Positions 53,495 to 62,533 are shown, counted from the first letter of the stretch. The stretch is 63,769 nucleotides of DNA from CAXBPY01 sp003455275 (GCA_963977675.1 CAXBPY010000010.1:1-63769); one strand, 5' to 3'. A program made the numbers and translations. The notes: generated from the sequence alone by a model not told the origin.

Positions 53495-53965
53495 TTACCA
53501 TTTTAGCTCTTCATCGTTAGAAGCCGGTGCAGATGAATCTGACGGTGGTGCTGAACCAATATTTTCTTCACTTCCCGAATTATGTCTGGGTGAATCAGAT
53601 CCATAATTCTCATTGCTATTACTGTTTTGTTTTGATGGATCCCAGGTTCCATTTGCAATTTGCTCCGCTTTCAACCGCTCATACTCTTCCTGCTTCTTCG
53701 CAAATTCATCAAAATCATATCCGGGCATCATTCCCTTTACATGATCAATCACACTTGTAAGTGATTTCAAAAAAGAATTAAAATCCTCTTTATAAAGATA
53801 AATCCTTGAACGATCATAACCGCCATCCATTCTTTTTCGGGTTTCATTCAGAGTAATGTAATAATCATTATTCTTTGTTTCACGGACATCTAAAAAATAA
53901 GTCCTTTTTCTTCCGGCTCTGATTTTTACAGAGTGTACCGGCTCTTCTCTTTTTCTGTCTTCCAC
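53495..53965 (-). CDS. PUR-domain nucleic-acid-binding protein (DUF3276)
   Basis: A 156-aa protein with a PUR-alpha repeat (VHSVKIRAGRKRTYFLDVRE, YYITLNETRKR, RIYLYKEDFNSFLKSLTSVI), which binds single-stranded DNA or RNA, then a coiled segment and a low-complexity Asn/Ser/Glu tail. Family members begin MEDRKE; this points to the GTG at 53965, so the longer TTG frame from 54001 is rejected. Common in Bacteroidota and Spirochaetes; role unknown. Confidence 0.87.
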   Translation of the reverse strand: MEDRKREEPVHSVKIRAGRKRTYFLDVRETKNNDYYITLNETRKRMDGGYDRSRIYLYKEDFNSFLKSLTSVIDHVKGMMPGYDFDEFAKKQEEYERLKAEQIANGTWDPSKQNSNSNENYGSDSPRHNSGSEENIGSAPPSDSSAPASNDEELKW

Positions 53966-54029
53966 TGAATTAATTTTTGAATGATATTTTTTGTGTCTCA
54001 AATATAGATTTCCAAACTATGCTTCAAAA

Positions 54030-55802
54030 TCATAGGGTATTTTTTTCTTCTTGCTTTTGCAACTCATATAGCTGGTAGTATAGCCCTTGCCTCCTTAATA
54101 ATTCTTCGTGTTTTCCCTCTTCAACAATACTTCCCTTATCCAGAACAATTATTTTATCAAAATGCAGAAGGGAGAAAATTCGGTGCGTAATAACAATGGC
54201 CGTTTTGTGTTCAAGCAGTTGATTGAACTGACGCAGAATGTGATACTCAGTTTTTGAATCTACAGCAGAAAGGCAATCATCTAAAACCAAAACAGCAGGA
54301 TTTGAAATTAATGCGCGTGCAATTGTGATCCGTTGTTTTTGCCCGCCGCTTAACATTACACCTCTTTCACCAACCATAGTTTCAAAAGCGTCTGGCAATT
54401 GTTCTATATCATTTGCCACGGATGCATGAACTGCATATTCCTTAATTGTATGATTATTTACATGGTCGTTTCCAAAAGAAATATTATTTGACACTGTATC
54501 AGAAAACAGGAAAACATCCTGTGGCACTACTCTTACATGCGATCTCAACTCTTCAAGATTGAGAGCACGAACATCCTTTCCTCCAATTAATATTCCGCCC
54601 TCACTTACATCATAATGCCTCGTAAGTAATGAAGCAAGTGTTGATTTACCTGAACCAGTTCTGCCAATGACAGCCATTTTTTCTCCGGGTAATAATCGAA
54701 ACGAAATATTTTTTAAGGCCGTGATTCCGGTGTTTCGGTAGGTAAATGAGACCTGATGAAATTCAATTCCGCCCTTGGGAATACTTTTTTCTTCAGTTGG
54801 GTTTTTTATGTCCGGTTGAACGGAGAGAAATTCATTTATTCTTTTTTGAGAAGCTGCTGCGCGCTGAACCTGTGCCAGCACCCATCCCATAGATGCAATG
54901 GGCCATGTAAGCATATTTATGTACATAACAAATTCAGCAATGTTTCCGGGAGTAATGGTTCCTTCAATTACTTTTTTTCCTCCGATAAAAATTACCAGTA
55001 AAGTACTGAGTCCGACTAATAAAAAAATTGTTGGAAAAAAAACTGATTCAGTTTTCGCTAAACTCATTTGCCGGCGCTTGTATTCGATATTTTCTTTCTC
55101 AAAAAATTTTTCTGTCAGAAATTCCTGCGTGTATGCTTTCAAAACCCGAATGCCGCTAAAAGTTTCCTGAGCAGCAGAGGTCAGTGTAGAAAGTTGCTGT
55201 TGAATTTTTTCACTCTTGCGTTCAATTACACTGTTCAATAAAAAAATGCACAATGCGAGAAGCGGCAATGGAATAAGCGCATACATGGCCAGTTCAGGGT
55301 TCACATTCCACATGACAACCATGACCATTGCAAAGAGAATAACTGTATTGATTACATACATCACCGCCGGCCCAACATACATGCGCACACGCGATACATC
55401 TTCTGTAATGCGTGACATCAAATCTCCGGTAGCATTCTCTTTATAAAAATTTGAATCAAGTTGCTGGTAATGATTGTAGAGTTCATTCTTCTGGTCGAAT
55501 TCTATGTATCGGCTCATGACAATGATTGTCTGCCGCATGAAAAACAAAAACAATCCGCGCAATAATGCTAATCCTAAAATGAGTGCAGCAGTCCAGAGAA
55601 TAGTGTGAGCGAAAACATTACCCACTACTGTATTGGAGTTATGACTTTTAGTAACCTCATCGATTGTTTCATCTACCGCGAAACGAACCACCTGAGGAGT
55701 TAAAACACCGAAGAGATTGCTCAGAAAAATAAAAATTATTCCAAGCCCGAGCCGCCACCGGTATTTCCAGAAATATTTATTTAAGCTGGCGAGATATTTC
55801 AC
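54030..55802 (-). CDS. ABC exporter, fused membrane and ATPase domains (MsbA-like)
   Basis: A 590-aa half-transporter that works as a dimer to export lipids or small molecules. Membrane domain with six helices (about 15-310), then the ATPase: Walker A GRTGSGKST near 370, Q-loop VVPQDVFLFSDT, signature LSGGQKQR near 475, Walker B VLVLDDCLSAVD with Asp in place of the usual catalytic Glu (DDC), and the H-loop THR. It starts with GTG. The D-for-E change suggests slower ATP hydrolysis or a heterodimer partner. The DHS homologue ends 16 nt upstream. Confidence 0.92.
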   Translation of the reverse strand: MKYLASLNKYFWKYRWRLGLGIIFIFLSNLFGVLTPQVVRFAVDETIDEVTKSHNSNTVVGNVFAHTILWTAALILGLALLRGLFLFFMRQTIIVMSRYIEFDQKNELYNHYQQLDSNFYKENATGDLMSRITEDVSRVRMYVGPAVMYVINTVILFAMVMVVMWNVNPELAMYALIPLPLLALCIFLLNSVIERKSEKIQQQLSTLTSAAQETFSGIRVLKAYTQEFLTEKFFEKENIEYKRRQMSLAKTESVFFPTIFLLVGLSTLLVIFIGGKKVIEGTITPGNIAEFVMYINMLTWPIASMGWVLAQVQRAAASQKRINEFLSVQPDIKNPTEEKSIPKGGIEFHQVSFTYRNTGITALKNISFRLLPGEKMAVIGRTGSGKSTLASLLTRHYDVSEGGILIGGKDVRALNLEELRSHVRVVPQDVFLFSDTVSNNISFGNDHVNNHTIKEYAVHASVANDIEQLPDAFETMVGERGVMLSGGQKQRITIARALISNPAVLVLDDCLSAVDSKTEYHILRQFNQLLEHKTAIVITHRIFSLLHFDKIIVLDKGSIVEEGKHEELLRRQGLYYQLYELQKQEEKNTL

Positions 55803-55818
55803 CTTTCAATATTAATTA

Positions 55819-56790
55819 CTACCAGCCCAGCAGGTAAGCAAAAATGAGCGGAGCAACAATCGTAGCATCACTCTCGACAATAAACTTCGGAGTATTCACA
55901 TCAAGCTTGCCCCATGTAATTTTTTCATTGGGAACTGCACCGCTGTAAGAACCGTAGGATGTAGTGCTGTCGCTTATTTGGCAGAAGTAACTCCAGAACG
56001 GAACATCGTGCCACTCCAAATCCTGATACATCATCGGCACAACACAAATAGGAAAATCACCCGCGATGCCTCCTCCGATTTGGAAGAAGCCAACTCCCTT
56101 GCCTCCTGAATTTTTTCGATACCAATCTGCGAGCCACACCATGTATTCGATACCGCTCTTCATGGTGCTTGCTTTCAGCTCGCCCTTGATACAATAGGAA
56201 GCGAAGATGTTTCCCATTGTGCTGTCTTCCCAGCCGGGAACCACAATCGGAATATTTTTTTCTGCAGCCGCCAGCATCCAGGAATCCTTCGGATCAATTT
56301 CATAATACTGTTTCAACTCACCGCTCAATAAAATTTTATACATGTATTCGTGCGGAAAAAATCTTTCGCCCGAGTCTTCAGCTTTTTTCCAAACACCATG
56401 AATGTGTTTTTGTAATCTGCGGAATGCCTCTTCTTCAGGAATGCAGGTGTCAGTAACACGGTTGTAATGATTCTCCAAAAGATTCCATTCATCCTGCGGA
56501 CTCAGATCGCGATAGTGAGGCACGCGCTTGTAATGTGAGTGGGCAACAAGATTCATCAAATCCTCTTCAAGGTTAGCTCCGGTGCAGGAAATGATTTGCA
56601 CTTTATCCTGCCGAATCATTTCTGCCAATGAAATTCCCAATTCCGCTGTACTCATTGCACCGGCAAGCGTGATCATCATTTTTCCGCCTTCAGCGAGATG
56701 TGTTTCATATCCTTTTGCTGCATCAACAAGTGCTGCTGAATTGAAGTGGCGATAGTGATGGGTGATGAATTGTGAGATAGGACCTTTCAT
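55819..56790 (-). CDS. Deoxyhypusine synthase family protein
   Basis: A 323-aa homologue of deoxyhypusine synthase, the NAD-dependent enzyme that moves an aminobutyl group from spermidine to eIF5A in eukaryotes and archaea. Visible are LAGAMSTAELGISLAEMI, SCTGANLEEDL, the PGWEDSTMG region, GGGIAGDFP and the last block ITWGKLDVNTPKF with the lysine equivalent to the catalytic one (K295), then SDATIVAPLI. In bacteria, relatives may make homospermidine or act on an unknown substrate; EF-P is not known to carry hypusine. Confidence 0.9.
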   Translation of the reverse strand: MKGPISQFITHHYRHFNSAALVDAAKGYETHLAEGGKMMITLAGAMSTAELGISLAEMIRQDKVQIISCTGANLEEDLMNLVAHSHYKRVPHYRDLSPQDEWNLLENHYNRVTDTCIPEEEAFRRLQKHIHGVWKKAEDSGERFFPHEYMYKILLSGELKQYYEIDPKDSWMLAAAEKNIPIVVPGWEDSTMGNIFASYCIKGELKASTMKSGIEYMVWLADWYRKNSGGKGVGFFQIGGGIAGDFPICVVPMMYQDLEWHDVPFWSYFCQISDSTTSYGSYSGAVPNEKITWGKLDVNTPKFIVESDATIVAPLIFAYLLGW

Positions 56791-56898
56791 GATGATTTAT
56801 TTTTTTATCCCGAAGAATTTCGGAACGGGCGAAAATAATTTTTTTAGTGAGGGAAGGAATTCATTTATCCCAATTCTCTGACTAAATATTTAGAAGCA

Positions 56899-56942
56899 TT
56901 AAACTTTCTAAACTTTAACACTTTCAAAAATCCCTAAACTTT
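56899..56942. repeat. Word-like degenerate repeat (taaacttt words)
   Basis: Three to four imperfect copies of taaacttt, directly upstream of the possible -7 element of the M24 peptidase gene. Confidence 0.5.
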
Positions 56943-56950
56943 TACATTCG
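56922..56950 (+). promoter_or_regulatory. Possible promoter of the M24 peptidase gene
   Basis: TTTC at 56922-56925 and TACATTCG at 56943-56950 (17-nt spacer) approximate the -33/-7 pair; the ATG is 21 nt downstream. Confidence 0.35.
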
Positions 56951-56971
56951 TCCGCTCGAAAAAAAACATTC

Positions 56972-58261
56972 ATGAAATATTCAGCCGCACCTTCCTCTCT
57001 CTTTATTGAAAACCGCAAACGGTTCACTGCGAAAATGAAACCCAACTCCATCGCTGTGTTTCTTGCCAATGACCAAATGCCCAAGAGTGGTGATGGTTTG
57101 CATCCGTTCAAACAAAATGCTGATTTGTTCTGGCTCACCGGAATTGACCAGGAAGACACGATGCTGATTCTCTATCCTGATTCTCCAAAGCCGGAATACA
57201 AAGAAGTTTTGTTCCTGCGTAAAACAAATGAAACCATTGCTGTATGGGAAGGACACAAATACACGATAGAAGAAGCGCGCACAGCATCGGGCATTAAGAC
57301 AATTGTTTGGAATGAAGAATTCAATACTGTGTTGAACAACCTGATGGTGTATGCTGAAAACTGTTACATCAATTTAAATGAAAATGACCGGGCAGTCATC
57401 AAGGTTCCATACAGTGATTTACGATTCGCGCATGAGATTCAATCGCGCTTTCCGCTGCACAAGTATGAGCGCGGCGCACGACTGATGAATGAGTTGCGCG
57501 CCATAAAATCAGAAGCAGAAATTGAAATCATCCGCACCGCATGTTCTATAACTGAGAAGGCATTTCGCAGAGTTTTGAAAACGATTAAACCCGGAATGAT
57601 GGAGTATGAAGTGGAAGCTGAAATCATTCATGAGTTCATTCGCAACCGCGCTACTGATCACGCTTACTATCCAATCATTGCGAGCGGCGCAAGTGCTTGC
57701 GTGCTGCATTATGTAGAGAACAACCGCGAATGCAAGGAGGGAGATATGATTCTGCTCGACTTCGGTGCTGAGTATGGAAACTATGCTTCGGATTTAACAC
57801 GCACCATTCCGGTGAATGGAAAATTTACTCCGCGTCAGAAGGAAATGTATAACGCGGTTCTCCGTGTGATGAAGCAAGCGAAAGCAATGCTTCGCCCCGG
57901 CACCATTCTGAATGATTACAACAATGCTGTTGGAAAAATCATGGAAGGTGAGTTAATAAAACTTGGTTTGTTGAACGCTGATGAGGTGAAAAAACAAAAT
58001 CCGGATGCTCCTCTCTACAAAAAATATTTCATGCACGGCACTTCTCACTTTATGGGAATTGATGTGCATGACATCGGTGGTCGCTTCAGTCCCATGCAGG
58101 CGGGCAATGTGTTCACCTGCGAGCCGGGCATATATGTTCCTGAAGAATCAATCGGAATCCGGATTGAGAATGATGTGCTGGTTACGAATGGTGAACCAAT
58201 TGATTTGATGAGCACCATTCCAATTGAAGTGGAAGAAATTGAAGAGTTGATGAAGAAATAA
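56972..58261 (+). CDS. pepP: Aminopeptidase P family (M24) peptidase
   Basis: A 429-aa dinuclear metallo-aminopeptidase that removes an N-terminal residue before proline. N-terminal creatinase-like domain (about 1-175), then the pita-bread domain with the five ligands D263 and D274 (LLDFGAEYGNYASDLTR), H359 (HGTSHFMGIDVHD), E384 (TCEPGIY) and E399 (RIENDVLV). Length and motifs match Xaa-Pro aminopeptidases of Bacteroidota. No signal peptide, so cytosolic. Confidence 0.94.
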   Translation: MKYSAAPSSLFIENRKRFTAKMKPNSIAVFLANDQMPKSGDGLHPFKQNADLFWLTGIDQEDTMLILYPDSPKPEYKEVLFLRKTNETIAVWEGHKYTIEEARTASGIKTIVWNEEFNTVLNNLMVYAENCYINLNENDRAVIKVPYSDLRFAHEIQSRFPLHKYERGARLMNELRAIKSEAEIEIIRTACSITEKAFRRVLKTIKPGMMEYEVEAEIIHEFIRNRATDHAYYPIIASGASACVLHYVENNRECKEGDMILLDFGAEYGNYASDLTRTIPVNGKFTPRQKEMYNAVLRVMKQAKAMLRPGTILNDYNNAVGKIMEGELIKLGLLNADEVKKQNPDAPLYKKYFMHGTSHFMGIDVHDIGGRFSPMQAGNVFTCEPGIYVPEESIGIRIENDVLVTNGEPIDLMSTIPIEVEEIEELMKK

Positions 58262-58317
58262 TTCTTCTTGATAAAATCCTGAATCAGCTTAACTACTGAA
58301 ATGTATTCTTGTCCTGA

Positions 58318-59118
58318 ATGAAACTCATCAAACAAATCCCCAATCTCTTAACGCTTCTCAATCTTGTGCTTGGCTGCATTGGAATTTTGTATGCTTTTGA
58401 TGAGCGATATTTTCTGCTCACTAAATCACAACACGGAGTTTATCAAACTTATGAAATCAGCAATCGCCTTTTCACAAGTGGAATCTGCATCATGATTGCA
58501 GCTTGCATTGATTTTCTCGATGGCTTTGTTGCAAGAATGCTCAATGCGCAATCTGCAATTGGCAAGCAACTCGACTCATTGGCTGATCTGGTGACTTTCG
58601 GTGTGCTGCCTGCAATCATTTATTATCAGTTGCTGGAAAGAAGTTTTTTTCTGGAAACAGGTTCGCTTTACACAAGCAAGATTTTTTTGCTTCCTGCATT
58701 ACTAATCGCGGTTACTGCTTGTTGGAGATTGGCAAAGTTTAATATCAGTGAAAAGCAGAATGAAAATTTTCTCGGACTCCCTTCACCGGCAAGCGCGCTA
58801 TTTGTTTCGGCACTTCCATTCATTGCACTCAGCAATGATTTTGGTTTAGGAAATCTTCTGCTGAACAAATGGATTGTTTACTCACTTGTGATTTTATTTT
58901 CTGTATTGATGGTTTCAAACATCAAAATGTTTTCACTTAAGATGAAAAGTTTTTCATTCAAAGGAAATGAGATGCGATATGCGTTCTTACTTCTTTCAAT
59001 TGCATTGATTGCATTACTTCACTTCACAGGTCTTGCGCTTTGCATACTGTTTTACATTTTGCTTTCAGTCATTAATAATTTTCTTCCGAAAAAAGATGAA
59101 GGAATTATTCCCAAATGA
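58318..59118 (+). CDS. pssA: CDP-diacylglycerol-serine O-phosphatidyltransferase
   Basis: PssA makes phosphatidylserine, the precursor of phosphatidylethanolamine, in the inner membrane. The 266-aa protein has about eight helices and the full CDP-alcohol phosphotransferase motif: D65, D68, G69, A72, R73, G82, D86, D90 (DFLDGFVAR then GKQLDSLAD). The start IPNLLTLLNLVLGCIGI is typical. It is followed by purS after 34 nt on the same strand. Confidence 0.94.
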   Translation: MKLIKQIPNLLTLLNLVLGCIGILYAFDERYFLLTKSQHGVYQTYEISNRLFTSGICIMIAACIDFLDGFVARMLNAQSAIGKQLDSLADLVTFGVLPAIIYYQLLERSFFLETGSLYTSKIFLLPALLIAVTACWRLAKFNISEKQNENFLGLPSPASALFVSALPFIALSNDFGLGNLLLNKWIVYSLVILFSVLMVSNIKMFSLKMKSFSFKGNEMRYAFLLLSIALIALLHFTGLALCILFYILLSVINNFLPKKDEGIIPK

Positions 59119-59152
59119 ACCAATGAACTAATTAACTAATAAACTAATCAAC
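59114..59152. repeat. Word-like degenerate repeat (aactaat words)
   Basis: Copies of aaccaat, gaactaat, aactaat and aaactaat fill the space between pssA and purS, ending at the purS ATG. Confidence 0.55.
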
Positions 59153-59401
59153 ATGAATTATACAGCCGAAATAAATGTGATGCCGCTGAAAGAATTGCTC
59201 GACCCACAGGGAAAAGCAGTGGTATCAGGATTAAAAAATCTTGGAATCAATGAAGCGAAAGATGTTCGCATTGGTAAGCACATCACCATTCAGATAGAAG
59301 CTGAAAACGAAGAACAGGCAAAAACAAAAGTGGATACTGCCTGCAAAAAATTATTATCAAATCCGGTGATGGAATATTATGAGTTTACGATGCACTCGTA
59401 A
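59153..59401 (+). CDS. purS: Phosphoribosylformylglycinamidine synthase, PurS subunit
   Basis: An 82-aa PurS protein: small subunit that, with PurL and PurQ, forms the FGAM synthase of purine synthesis. Blocks: YTAEINVMPLKELLDPQGKA, the VSGLKNLGI stretch, VRIGKHITIQIEAEN, and the C-terminal KLLSNPVMEYYEF. Interestingly purL and purQ are not adjacent. Its stop lies 11 nt from the convergent HPt gene stop. Confidence 0.93.
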   Translation: MNYTAEINVMPLKELLDPQGKAVVSGLKNLGINEAKDVRIGKHITIQIEAENEEQAKTKVDTACKKLLSNPVMEYYEFTMHS

Positions 59402-59412
59402 GCTACATGAAA

Positions 59413-59763
59413 TTACATTTTTTCAATCTCACTCTTCAACTCACCAACCGCCTGTTCAATAATCTGGCGCAGTGATTCAAACTTGGGAGGAATACTTTCT
59501 GCAGCTGTTGGCGTTTCAGCTTCATTTTCTATTGCCAGAGCAAGTGGCTCAGCAGTTTTTATTCCCATGTAATTCAACTGTGGTTTTAAAGAGTGAGCAA
59601 TGCCACCAACGCGTTTCCAATTTCCATTTGCAATTTCATCAGTCATCTTTTTAATGCTGTCGCCGGATGTCTGAAAAAAAACATTCACCAGTTGCTTCAT
59701 CATTGCAGCGTTTCCTGATGTGAAGTGAGATAAAAAAGTGAGGTCGCTAACTTTATTTTCCAT
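59413..59763 (-). CDS. Histidine phosphotransfer (HPt) protein
   Basis: A 116-aa single-domain HPt protein that takes phosphate from a receiver to another. The phospho-His is H57 in GIAHSLKPQLNYMG. It lies 2 nt after the stop of the hybrid kinase on the same strand, so the two form a relay; the next receiver in the chain is unknown. Confidence 0.9.
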   Translation of the reverse strand: MENKVSDLTFLSHFTSGNAAMMKQLVNVFFQTSGDSIKKMTDEIANGNWKRVGGIAHSLKPQLNYMGIKTAEPLALAIENEAETPTAAESIPPKFESLRQIIEQAVGELKSEIEKM

Positions 59764-59765
59764 TG

Positions 59766-61355
59766 TTAATTCTTTTTCAAAATGAGTTTATGAATTTTTC
59801 TGAGTAAATCATTTGGTTCAAATGGTTTTGTGATATAATCATTCATACCAGATGCTATACATTTTTGGATTTCCTCTTTTGTTGCATTCGCAGTCATTGC
59901 CATGATGGCGATATCTTTTTTCTCTCCGCCTTCTTCCCGTATTTTTTTTGTGGCCTCATATCCGTCCATCTCGGGCATTTGTATGTCCATGAGCAATATG
60001 TCATAATCGGCAGCTTTCAGTTTATCAATTCCAATTAACCCATTCTCCGCAATTTCGAGTTTCAATCCTTCAATAAGCGAGTTCAAAGTCTGTTGAGCCA
60101 CAATTTGGTTAAAGAGATTGTCCTCAAACAAAAGAATTCTTATGTCCTTCAATTTTGGTATATCTGATTCTGCAGAAGAATCGTTCTCAAGTTTTGACTC
60201 ATCGCCATTTGGCAAAGTGATTGAGAAAAAGAATGTAGTTCCTTCACCATACTTACTGCGCAGTTGAATTTTGCCATGCATCATTTCAACTAATGATTTT
60301 GAAATCGTAAGTCCTAATCCTGTTCCGCCGAATTTTCGGTAAGTATCTTTTCCGGCCTGCGAAAAGCTTTCAAACACTTTTCCAATCTGATCTTCTGCAA
60401 TTCCAATTCCAGTGTCAATAACACTAATTTCAACTGTGCTTGAATTATTCTCAGTTGCCAGCAACTCAGCAGTAATGGTCACACTTCCTTTCTCAGTAAA
60501 CTTGATCGCATTTCCGGCAAGGTTCATTAACACCTGACCCAGGCGAACGGGGTCACCTTTAAGTGCTTTGGGAACTTGCTGTGAAGTGTGAACCGAAAAT
60601 CCAATTCCTTTTTCAACCGCTTTGAACCGCAGCAGTTCGTACACATTATCCAAAGTATGCTGCAATGAGAAATCAATATTCTCAAGTTCAAGTTTCCCAG
60701 CTTCAATTTTGCTCAGGTCCAGAATGTCATTGATGATTACAATCAAATTATCAGTAGACCGGCGAATGATATCAAGATTTTTTTTCTGCTGTTCGCTTTG
60801 ATTTTCTTTCAGCAACATGAGGGTCATTCCTTTGATTGCATTGAGCGGAGTTCGAATCTCATGGCTCATGTTGGCAAGAAATTGTTGCTTGAATTTTTCA
60901 GATTGTTCTGCCCTTTCTTTTTCCTGCTCTGCGCGCTCCAGGTTTTGCTTTGCCATAATTCCTTCGAAAAGTTTTTGATATTCATTCAAACACTTCGAAA
61001 GAGTTTTATCAAAATCACTGAAATCAATTGGCTTTGTAAGGAAATCAAATGCACCCCGGTTCATGGCAGTGCGGATATTATTCATATCTCCATAAGCTGA
61101 AACCACGATGGTTTTGAATGCAGCATCCATTTCATTAATTTTTTCGAGAAGGGCAAGTCCATCCATCTCGGGCATATTAATGTCAGTGAATATTGCAGCA
61201 AAAGTGTTATCGCCTTGAATTTTTTCAAGTGCTGTTTTTCCATTTTGAGCAAATTCAAATTGAAACTCACCACTGGAAATTTTTCTCCTGAATTTTTGTT
61301 TTATCAGGTCTTCAATATCGGGTTCGTCGTCAACTATAAGAATCTTTGATTGCAT
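59766..61355 (-). CDS. Soluble hybrid histidine kinase (receiver-kinase-receiver)
   Basis: A 529-aa cytosolic kinase with no membrane helix. Receiver 1 (about 3-120, D58), a coiled linker (about 130-160), HisKA with H165 in MSHEIRTPLNAIKG, HATPase with GNAIKF, DTGIGIA and GGTGLGLTISK boxes, then receiver 2 (about 405-525, D457 in LLMDIQMPEMDG). The N-terminal receiver suggests it acts downstream of another kinase. An HPt gene follows at 2 nt. Confidence 0.94.
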   Translation of the reverse strand: MQSKILIVDDEPDIEDLIKQKFRRKISSGEFQFEFAQNGKTALEKIQGDNTFAAIFTDINMPEMDGLALLEKINEMDAAFKTIVVSAYGDMNNIRTAMNRGAFDFLTKPIDFSDFDKTLSKCLNEYQKLFEGIMAKQNLERAEQEKERAEQSEKFKQQFLANMSHEIRTPLNAIKGMTLMLLKENQSEQQKKNLDIIRRSTDNLIVIINDILDLSKIEAGKLELENIDFSLQHTLDNVYELLRFKAVEKGIGFSVHTSQQVPKALKGDPVRLGQVLMNLAGNAIKFTEKGSVTITAELLATENNSSTVEISVIDTGIGIAEDQIGKVFESFSQAGKDTYRKFGGTGLGLTISKSLVEMMHGKIQLRSKYGEGTTFFFSITLPNGDESKLENDSSAESDIPKLKDIRILLFEDNLFNQIVAQQTLNSLIEGLKLEIAENGLIGIDKLKAADYDILLMDIQMPEMDGYEATKKIREEGGEKKDIAIMAMTANATKEEIQKCIASGMNDYITKPFEPNDLLRKIHKLILKKN

Positions 61356-61461
61356 TTAAAACTCGTTTGGCTATTGTTTAACTACTAGTGGTGATGCGAA
61401 TTTAATTTCTTATCTCAAACAATGAAACGCATTTCATTATTCTCTCTCGAAAGTGTGGAAT

Positions 61462-61469
61462 TACTTTCG
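61462..61469 (+). promoter_or_regulatory. Possible -7 element of the RluD-like gene
   Basis: TACTTTCG, 23 nt before the ATG at 61493, is one base from TAnnTTTG. No good -33 match at normal spacing. Confidence 0.35.
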
Positions 61470-61492
61470 CCAAAATTTATCCGAAACATAAC

Positions 61493-62533
61493 ATGATCGA
61501 GAATGAAGAAATTACTGAAGAAAATGAAGACGAATTATATGAGCACTATCGTTTTGTAGTTGACAAAGGCCAGGAGCCGCTTCGAATTGATAAATTTCTT
61601 TTTAACCGTATTGAAAAAATCAGTCGCAGCCGGATTCAAAAAGGGATTGAAGACGGAGGAGTCCTGGTAAATGGAACTGAGATTGCTTCGAATTACAAAG
61701 TGAAACCAAAAGACATCATCACGATTATGCTTCCTGAACCGAAATCGGAGTATGATGTTCTTCCGGAAAATATTCCTCTCAATATTGTGAATGAAGATGC
61801 ACAACTCGCTATCATTAATAAGCAAGCCGGCATGGTGGTGCATCCCGGTGTTGGAAACTGGAGTGGTACTTTAGTGAATGCTTTGCTCTTTCATTTCAAT
61901 CAACTTCCGTCTGTAAAGGGAAATGAAATTCGCCCGGGACTTGTTCACCGGATTGATAAAGACACAACCGGACTTGTAGTTGTTGCAAAAGATGAATACT
62001 CACTAAATTTTTTGGCCAAACAATTTGCAGCCCACACTATTGACAGAAAATATATCGCGCTTGTGTGGGGCGATGTGAAAAATGATGAAGGCACAATTGT
62101 GGGACACATTGGCCGAAACCTGAAAGACAGAAAGAAGATGGATATTTTTCCGGAAGGAAATCATGGGAAGGAAGCAGTCACTCATTACAAAGTAATTGAG
62201 CGTTTTCATTATGTCACTTTGATTGAATGCAAACTCGAAACCGGTCGCACGCACCAGATTCGGGTGCATATGAAATCAATTGGGCATCCTTTATTTAACG
62301 ATGAAACTTATGGCGGAAATAAAATTCTGAAGGGAACAGTGTATGCGAAGTATCGCCAGTTTGTAGAAAATTGTTTTGAGTTATGCAAGCGCCAGGCGCT
62401 TCATGCTGCATCTCTTGGCTTCATTCATCCGAAAAGCGGGAAGCATGTGTATTTTGAATCTGAATTGCCGGATGATATGAAACAAGTCATTGAGAAATGG
62501 AGGAGCTATTATGCAAGTGTGATTAGTCGTTAG
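61493..62533 (+). CDS. RluD-type 23S rRNA pseudouridine synthase
   Basis: A 346-aa pseudouridine synthase of the RluA/RluD family that modifies uridines in 23S rRNA. An N-terminal S4 RNA-binding domain (about 25-85: RIDKFLFNRIEKISRSRIQK) is followed by the catalytic domain with PAGMVVHP-like IINKQAGMVVHPG and the active Asp in LVHRIDKDTTGLVV (D155), and RTHQIRVHMKSIGHP. The S4 plus catalytic layout fits RluD (helix 69) best, but RluC cannot be excluded. Confidence 0.93.
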   Translation: MIENEEITEENEDELYEHYRFVVDKGQEPLRIDKFLFNRIEKISRSRIQKGIEDGGVLVNGTEIASNYKVKPKDIITIMLPEPKSEYDVLPENIPLNIVNEDAQLAIINKQAGMVVHPGVGNWSGTLVNALLFHFNQLPSVKGNEIRPGLVHRIDKDTTGLVVVAKDEYSLNFLAKQFAAHTIDRKYIALVWGDVKNDEGTIVGHIGRNLKDRKKMDIFPEGNHGKEAVTHYKVIERFHYVTLIECKLETGRTHQIRVHMKSIGHPLFNDETYGGNKILKGTVYAKYRQFVENCFELCKRQALHAASLGFIHPKSGKHVYFESELPDDMKQVIEKWRSYYASVISR

